A program made the position numbers and the translations under genes. Shown here piece by piece: positions 56,618 to 64,000 of a DNA stretch of 64,000 bases. The stretch's first letter is position 1, and the number at the start of each line of letters is the position of its first letter. This DNA is from Pleurodeles waltl (lineage: Eukaryota; Chordata; Amphibia; Caudata; Salamandridae). The DNA lies in the NCBI RefSeq assembly GCF_031143425.1, contig NC_090445.1, positions 1,194,834,691 through 1,194,898,690 of the forward strand. Reading direction: 5' to 3'. The notes below the pieces were generated by a model. That model did no database searches, was not told the DNA's origin, and worked only from the letters and a program-made list of their open reading frames with translations.

Positions 56618-59600
56618 AGAAGTTGTTATGGGTGCAAAAGAAACAATTTAAAACTGACCAAGTGCTGTTTTCACAAAAACTATTGTGTGCTTGGAGGCAA
56701 TTGACTCAGTTAAATATAAATTTATTACATTTATTTAACAAAATGGTTACCTTTGCTTGTTGTATTTATGTTTAGGTTGAGCCTACCAGACGCAGCAGCT
56801 GTTTAATTGCAAAAGACGTATTGTGGGCTTATAGAGGCCTTACCTAGGCTTATGGCCCTCTCATTGCTTACTATGGGTTGGCTTTATTGTCACTCTCATT
56901 TACTTGCTCCTTATTTGATGTCTTTCCTTGTTTCAGCTTGGTAATATTCCATTTGTCCCTCACCTGGTGATTAGCCACTTTATCATTTCTCTGATCACCT
57001 GGGTCTTATAATTTCCCCTGCTGACTTTTAGCAAACTATTTTTTTCTTTTATCTTTAGCACTTGGTGCAAGTGTATGTGTTTTCCATCTGTCTCCTCATA
57101 TCTTTCTCTTCCCAACCCATGCTTGTGTCACTCTGCCTTGCCTGTGTGCTTTCCTCCCACCCTCTCAATCGAAGAACTCTCTCTCACCAGTGTGCTTCTG
57201 AGAATGCGTTTTCTCCTCCTGGTCAGGATTCAAAAACACTTTCATCTAGGTTGATGGGGTCTTTGGACCCAGTGAGGAGTGTGTTTAACCACATACAATC
57301 ATTCCAATCTCAATCAATACAACAACACGTTTGAACACCATGACTAACCTGGCCATGGAAAAAAACTCCAATCAATGTAAAGTTTCAAAGCATTATTATA
57401 ACCACAAAGCCAAAGTCACATAAATAGTGTACAAGATCAAGTTAAATAGATAAATGAAAACCATAGACTGACCAAATCAGCGAAACAAATTTTATCTACT
57501 CAATATCAATACCATTAAGCATTCCAGAATAATTATACACACTAGCAATGATATAATTTGTGCAACAGAAACAGATTTCAAATCTCTCCAGGATGACATC
57601 AGTCAAATCCATATTCACAGATCAATACATAATTTCTTATGGGCAAGGTTTTCCCTACTGCTATTGCAAATTAGAACAAGCAAAGGTGGGAATGGGCTAA
57701 CACATGCGGGCAAAGACAAAAAGGAAAAAGAGACAAAAATAATTTAGAAAAGTCATCTATCTTGGGTTAGATTAGACTAACTAAAAATCAAAATAAACAG
57801 ATGTCAGCATGCTAAACTAATTAAAATAAGGCAAGGGGACAAATAACATTTCAATTGATTATACCTCTCCTGGGATCAGCATACAATTCAGGTTTGTCAG
57901 CAGAGCACTTCAGATTCAGCAGAATTCATCAGAAGCAACATCAGGGGAAAGTGCAGAACATGAGCTGCACATCAGGATAATGGATGGGACAAGTTAATTG
58001 AATTCAAAAGGGGAATTTTGCAACAGAAGAATCAAGTTTAACTCTTACACTTCTCTCTGTCCTGTGCGCCACATGCCTCTCCAGCCCTTGTGCTTCACCC
58101 CCCACCCACGCTTGTGTCAGCAAATTTAAAGAAAGAAAAGACGCCCATGTCATTTTGTAAAATAAAAAAATAGTGATGATGCGATGCTTAAATTAATGTA
58201 AGCTACTGTTAACCAGAGGTCCACACCCCAACCCATTCGTACTTTGCCCTCCATGCCGCCCCAGACTATGCCCAGTCATATGCAATTCAGTTTGGTCCTG
58301 CTCCAATAGGAGTAGTCCAGCATGCAGTTGTCTACAAAGTGATGCAGCTATGCATCATCACACTTTTTTGTTCTTTTCTTTAGCTTTGGTACATCTGAGC
58401 TTGGAAAAGGATGCGTATTGTGCTTGTGTCAAGTCTCTGCTGCGTAAAGTTGGTAGGTGTGTTTGTGTGCCAGAGTTGCTTCTGAGTGAACGCGGTGGAG
58501 TGCACACATGGATGCTTCCATGTGTCAGGAGAAAGGATCCCCAGCAGCTTTCTGCCCCCAATAGTGGGTTAATTCTGTACTTGAGGCAGACTATCTCCTA
58601 ATGTCACTGCTCTCACATCAGTCCTCTGTCAGCCTAGAACAAAAGGAAGTGGGTTAGGCTCATCATTCAGTCTAGTGCAGGGCTATTTTGTGACCTTGAT
58701 AGCAGTGTACACTCTTAACTACGGTTTCTTTTTCTGACTTTTTATTAATTTTATAGCATCAGAGTAAAACAGTACATAAACATATGCCATAAGTTGGTGA
58801 TTTCAGTCCACTAAAACCCACACAATTGACATCTTCACACATAAAAATACAATTTTACAACTCACAGTAAGCATTGAAAACCAATGTTTCAGGCTCACTC
58901 AAAGGCTGCGTAGTCTTGAGTTCAGGAATTCCATATTTTAACATATTATTTATGCACCCCACATGCTTTATATACCAGTTGATCAAGTGCAGTTTAATGG
59001 TTCATTCCACTGGTCTATTCTGATTGAAGGGGCATGGGCATCTCCCAAGTGCACACTACTTCCCTCTTCACCACTAAATAACCCATAGCCACTAGGGCAG
59101 GAGGGGTATGAGGTTCACCAAGTTGTCCATGATGCCCAATAGGGCAATTTTAGGATCTAGTTCCAGGTGATGGTCCATAACACTGCTTAGGACTCTTTTG
59201 AGTGCCATTAACCATGAACAGCTGGGCATTCCCAGGCAGTGACTTAAAAAACTAAAAGGTATAAGGTGAAGAATCACACTGAAGGCAATCAGATTTGAGA
59301 GAGAGAGAGTAGTACAATTTGTGAAAGTTGCCCTGAGGCGTTGTAGGGACTCAGTGAGATGATCTCAAGAGATTTATATACCCTTGAGATACCTCCTTTA
59401 CCAAGAGTGTCTGATATTACTCTACACTGTAGGGGGTTGTACTCAGGTACTGCAGTGAGTCTGTTGCAGTAGGTATCCAGGGCATGTCTCAGTTGTGGGT
59501 ACCAATAAAATTATGAATTATGAAGGTTGAGGTCTTCTATTAACTCCTGGATTGACTTAATGTGGCTATCCTGGCGAGTGGATTTACCTATTCAGTCCCA

Positions 59601-59727
59601 TTAAACAAACTCTGAAAGCTTCACCACTTCAGCCAACTATGTACCCTGCCACAGCGGTGTTGCAGTTTTTATTCTGTTATGCCATTTGATGTTTTTAAGC
59701 ATGGTCTGCCAGAAAAGGATGAGGAGT
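56618..59727. other. Intergenic DNA, no gene seen
   Basis: Only short ORFs. 57330-58070 is A-rich with many CAATC/ATCAA words, and 58740-59720 has the texture of an old retroelement end, but I cannot assign either to a family. Confidence 0.4.
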
Positions 59728-60125
59728 TGTTATGTCCTGAAGTAATGCAAGGCCAGATTGAAGTAAAGATGAGTTTATTGTAAACACAAAGCAAACAGCA
59801 CTCCATGTCATGACTCTCGTCCTCCTGCCTCACCAACTCACCGTCGTAACTATGACAAAAAGAGCCTTCCCCATAACATTCTAAAGGACAGATGACACAA
59901 AGACAAAAGGAAGTACCCCTGACTAAAGATCAAAACAAACCTCCCTTCCCTCAACAAACAACGTCCCACAGACCAACATCTCTAAACAAACACTAAGGAC
60001 CACATACAACAGTAATACAATACAAACATGAATCCCCTAAAACACAATGTTACAAGAAAACATATAAACCAAAGCAAAGTGACCATACAATCAACTGGGA
60101 ACTCCACTCTTCTGTAGAAGTAACA
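59728..60125 (-). repeat. Possible small solo LTR
   Basis: Ends TGTTATG and AGTAACA give TG...CA termini with a TGTTA/TAACA inverted repeat. On the - strand an AATAAA lies near the downstream end (about 59779-59774). No clean target duplication was seen, so the boundaries are tentative. Confidence 0.3.
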
Positions 60126-60159
60126 AGAGGATATAATCATTGAAATATTTGGGTAACCC

Positions 60160-61766
60160 TGATAACACGTCCCAATCTAGATAATTTATTCACTCTGGGA
60201 CTCGTTTTAGGCCGATAAATCTTTTGACCCTGATTGAAGTCTCCTTTAGACGAGATAACTAGTCAACATGTCAATCAATAATCCTCATCGATAATCACAG
60301 TAGCAAATCAATCAAGGAATCAGTAACGTCAATAAACTTGAAACGCAACATGACATTTCCGTCATGAATAACCACACAGAGTTTAGTCCGATTTATGATA
60401 TTTATTCCCTATTGATTACACTCTACTAGCAAGTTTATTAGTCTCAAAACCAAGAAGCACATCAACATTGTCATAATATGGCAACTCGAATAAGATTTCC
60501 TCAAAGCAAAGATCATGAATATTAGGACATAGCACAACGTCAACATGGATTAACTTTAGAAGAGTATCATTAGCGCATTATTCAACAAAGCATAGATTCA
60601 GTCATTTGTCTATTTGCGTCCGTTTAGTGCACCCCTTAACAAACCTCGAATTAGCATTAGCATGTTGGGCTTCATGCAAAACAATTTTGGCAACACAAAT
60701 TTAGAAAACATCTATCTACGGTCTGTGTCAAAAGAAGCAGTTGGTACCTAGAAAGGAAAGGCAAATAGACAATCACAAGTTCATCATCATATAGTTACCC
60801 TCCGTAATGGGTCAGCATACAGAGTCAGTCTTCGTCCTCAGGACAGCAGTTGATTCGCCATCGGCCAGGAAACACAGCAGAGTTCAGTAAGATCGGGAAA
60901 AGGAGATACTTCCCTCATAAAGAGGAAAAGTATAGAATCGGGCAAGGCAAAGTAAGGATGGTTTGAGGAATCATCAGCAAAGTCTTTAGGCAGAGTATCA
61001 AGGTGACAGCATGGAATGGCTTGTAATGGCTGGTAATCCCTCGTGTCCATAATTTGTATATCAATCTTGTGGTACAGTCCCCTAATTTCCAATTGGGCAA
61101 GTTTTAACACACCATCATCTCCATCCAATAGTTTACTGATCGCCCCATCAAATTTGTCACCTCATAACAGTTCTCACGTAGTTTATTGGCTCCTGTGATT
61201 GACGTCTCCAGCGGGTAAAATGTCCGGTATGATTTCATGTTCTCGTGGTCCTCTCACAGACCCAGTCTGTAGTTCCATTGTCTATACCAGTTTAGGCAAC
61301 CTTGCACCTGTTGTAAGTTTACACTGTTGCATTCAGCAAGAATGTCTCCTTGAGCAAGTCGAGTTTCTTGAGAATTAATCTACTACGGATACACTCATCT
61401 TCTAGCTTCTGCAAAAGTACAACTACATGTCCTTCAGCAAGTCAGCACACTGCACGTTAGAAAAACAAATTTAATATGAAACCAGACAGTGAGGCCTCGA
61501 CTCACGCTAACTAAGGCCTAGTGAATTAATTAGCAAAACCTTAACGTATAACTCTTAATATTAGTATAAAATCATACATTAATACATTATTACTTCATTA
61601 TTAGTCAATTTCATTAATCATCGTATATAATGGTGGCCACTCCCCGTGGGCACATTTCGGACTCACGTTTAGTAAAACACATTAATACATTTTCTATGCG
61701 GCATTATTATACATTAGTTCATAAACATTTCATGTTAATCTTGATTATAAAAACCGCACTCTAACA
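60160..61766 (-). repeat. ERV2 3' LTR
   Basis: Read on the - strand it starts TGTTAGAG right after a polypurine tract (61768-61777) and ends GTGTTATCA at 60160. It shares the layout and length (1,607 bp) of the ERV1 LTR. It includes AATAAA at 60406-60401 and the GTGGTTATTCATGAC block downstream of it. The LTR is uninterrupted. Confidence 0.8.
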
Positions 61767-61826
61767 AGCCCTCTTCTGATGACACTTGTCATCGCACAAG
61801 TCCATTCGTTACTTTTCTGTTCACTT

Positions 61827-63480
61827 TCATAATTCCTGCAATTCAATTTTCTCCCCCATTTTTGACTTATCGTATTTTGCTTTGAATATTTTCTCCCATT
61901 TCTTTTCTTCCCTCCTCATATTGCGTTCTGCCAATTTTTCTTTAATTCTTTTACTAATTTTACATGATAACCATAGTCCGAATAAACAGGCTAAAACAAT
62001 CAATATTCCCCCTATTACTTTTGAAAGTATCCCATTCCAAATAACACTAAACCAACTTCCCACTTTAGCAAGTCCCTTTCCAACCTTTTCCCAAACTCCA
62101 GGTTCTTTCAGCTCTTTCAAATCTGTACTATCTCTTGTTAGGTTAGTAAGCATACTTCTAATCTTATTACTATTATCGGGTATAAATGCACAACATTGGC
62201 GCTCATTAAGCATCCTACAGACTCTGCCACTTTTCGCTAAAAGAATGTCTAAAGCAAGCCGGTTTTGAAGAGTCATAGCCCTCTACGCAGCAAGTTCAGT
62301 ATCCATCAGGAGTATAGCCCCTGTGAAGTTTGTCAGCATGTTATCCACAATAGTAGACAACTTTCAAATCTTTATGGAGTTTAAGATAACTCCCACTGAA
62401 GGAATTATTGCTCCAAATATATCACCCACAACAGCAGAAGCTGTCGCTCTTTTCTGTCTAGTATGATGTAATTCAGACACTTTAGGAAACTTCCTTAAGT
62501 CATCAAATTGGTACATTTCTGGAAAAACTATTCCCAAATAATATGTCCCATACCATCTCTTTGGAAGACGGTAATAAGCATTAAGTCCACATATGTAATA
62601 GATCCCGGGGATCGCTGGATCCTGTCCATTTAACATGAACGTCCACTTACTCTGAAACAAAAACACGTCTGCACTCACTCGTTCCCACAAATAAAGTGTC
62701 ATGGTCAGATTTTGGCCTATATATGCAAAGCTTTCCTACGTGTAATGCATCTATAGCTAATTAGCCTTGTGTCTTTATTGTACTGTAAGCATAATCATTT
62801 GCAAACGTTAGTTTTTCTAATCCCTTTTCTAACTTTTCCTTTAACGCTTTTTTTCTATCATCAGTGTGATCTAAAAAGCTCTTCTCTACAGGCGTTAGTA
62901 AGCAGGTTAGATTATTGTGAGGCGCATAAACTGTACCAAATGTCCGTGTAGGCTCAAAGAAACCCCTAACTATCTTTATACTGTGATCTCTAGCTATCTT
63001 ACTCAAATATTCATTTATAGGCACAAAAGAAAACACTACATCTAGATTAGAATAGAAGTATTGAATATATTCTTGATCATAAAGCCTTGTTAGTAGCAAA
63101 CTACAGCTTAACCCGTAGGTTAATGGCAAACTATGATAAGTAACCCCTTCTTGTCCTGACGAAGGAATTTTCGTGCACGCATAACAATTCTTCGCATCCA
63201 TTGTTTCAACATACTCATTCAACAAGCGATAGAAAACATTAGTAGATAGTTCCCTTTTTGTGTTAATCCCCTCATGCAAATATTTTGTATCCTGCTCAAA
63301 CTTCTCCCATGGTGTTAGTGTAGCAGTCTCAGGAATTGAAGCATTGTTAGTCCCACTCTTGTCCACCAATGGCATTTCCACAATCACTGCTATTATTACT
63401 ATCGCACTCACAACACCCAAATTAATACTCAACCATCTACGAATCCTACCCCTATTATTGTCATCGCTAGGGTTAATCAT
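61827..63480 (-). pseudogene. env: ERV2 env, broken in three pieces
   Basis: Start chosen at 63480, which matches the ERV1 env start; an N-terminal hydrophobic anchor follows. The surface subunit runs to a stop near 62761. The second piece (62702-62364) has an RQKR cleavage site and the start of a fusion-peptide-like segment. The third piece (62276-61827) has an LQNR block, C-X7-CC, a membrane span and a complete basic/acidic cytoplasmic tail ending at 61827. It is better preserved at the C terminus than the ERV1 copy. At least two breaks prevent a full product. Confidence 0.78.
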
Positions 63481-64000
63481 GATCTGTATCGAATCAGAAA
63501 GCAGAACAATATAGAGGCAAACAATCAACTGAGGAAGGTCTAAAAGCTCTTTTTTTCCTTTTTTTTCTTGAGCAAAGTCTTTCTTTAGCAAGTATTTATA
63601 GCATTTCACTCACTCCCAGGATCCTTGTCAAATCAGGTTAGCAGCTTGTCAAAATCGTTTTTTCAAAAATAAATTCAGGTTAGCAGTGTCACATCCGGTA
63701 ATTTATCAGTCTCTTTTCTCAGGTTTCCCTTTTTCAAATTTCAGCTTAACACAGTCTCTTATTTGCAGGCAACTTCAAGTTCCATAATATTGACCTGGAA
63801 TCTCTCGATCAAAACAGAATGCCAAAAATTCATGCTGCCACTCAGCTGATGTTGCATACGCCCATTCAGGACCTGCGTACCTTCTGCTTGCAATTCTCTT
63901 TCTTTTTTGTCTGCGATCACCCTGCAATTCTCCTTCACTCAGATCTTCCCTTCTTGTAGTACCAACTTCTTTCTCTATTGTTTCGTCTATTACTACTTTT

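Larger units (their letters stand above)
60160..64000 (-). mobile_element. ERV2: second retrovirus of the ERV1 family, partial
   Basis: On the - strand, from right to left: pol-env spacer (63481-64000, matching ERV1 24480-24960), env, polypurine tract, 3' LTR. The rest lies beyond the window. The env and spacer resemble ERV1 throughout, but the two are clearly separate, diverged insertions. Confidence 0.85.

Noticed and set aside
59728..60125. A confident small LTR insertion
   Set aside because: Terminal TGTTA/TAACA and an AATAAA are present but flanking duplications do not match, so it is listed only at low confidence.

Overview
The window looks like intergenic DNA from a very large vertebrate genome, most likely a salamander or newt. 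This is an inference from content: almost everything recognisable is a transposable element, several are nested in each other, and the mix is gamma-type (class I) endogenous retroviruses, a Gmr1-like gypsy element, a Penelope-like element, piggyBac and PIF/Harbinger-like miniature elements. I found no complete host protein-coding gene, no tRNA or rRNA gene and no CRISPR array. The only host-gene candidate is a promoter/first-exon-like block at about 36.77-37.37 kb.

Left half (428-34237): one + strand endogenous retrovirus (ERV1) bounded by a GTAC target duplication. It has been inflated to about 34 kb by later insertions. (1) A 4.36-kb piggyBac-type element lies at a TTAA in the 5' LTR (1259-5617) and itself holds a 156-bp palindromic MITE (2909-3064). 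(2) A Harbinger-like MITE interrupts gag (9536-10120). (3) A 9.1-kb LTR retrotransposon with 3.07-kb LTRs and an intact 885-codon Gag-protease ORF, but no reverse transcriptase or integrase, lies inside the integrase region of pol (14516-23633, duplication CTGAT). (4) A 1,155-bp solo LTR lies in the 3' LTR (27932-29086, duplication CTTTG). (5) A 4.8-kb dead Penelope-like element lies in the 3' LTR (29168-33995, duplication AATATA). Because ERV1 has two LTRs, each LTR serves as the empty-site control for insertions into the other. ERV1 itself is dead: there are many stops and frameshifts, its protease has NTG in place of DTG, and a stop lies inside the nucleocapsid zinc knuckle.

Middle (34242-47538): mostly sequence without recognisable genes. 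It contains a low-complexity GT-rich tract, the candidate first exon, a 631-bp Harbinger-like element built as a chain of perfect hairpins (40666-41296, duplication TAA), and a short solo LTR related to ERV1 (46447-47330, duplication CTAG).

Right half (47539-64000): a 9.07-kb piggyBac element (47543-56613, TTAA duplication) with an intact 597-aa transposase on the - strand. It carries an unusual cargo of tandem DNA: a 383-bp satellite-like array, a 28-bp minisatellite, a 171/343-bp GC-rich array and a run of perfect hairpins at one end. The element in the ERV1 5' LTR is an internally deleted relative of it in the opposite orientation. At the far right is the 3' part (LTR and broken env) of a second retrovirus of the ERV1 family on the - strand (ERV2); it runs off the window.

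The most interesting objects are the Gag-protease-only giant-LTR element, which is young and SCAN-like and has a repeated QHPC tail, and the piggyBac element, which appears to carry and spread satellite arrays and hairpin chains.
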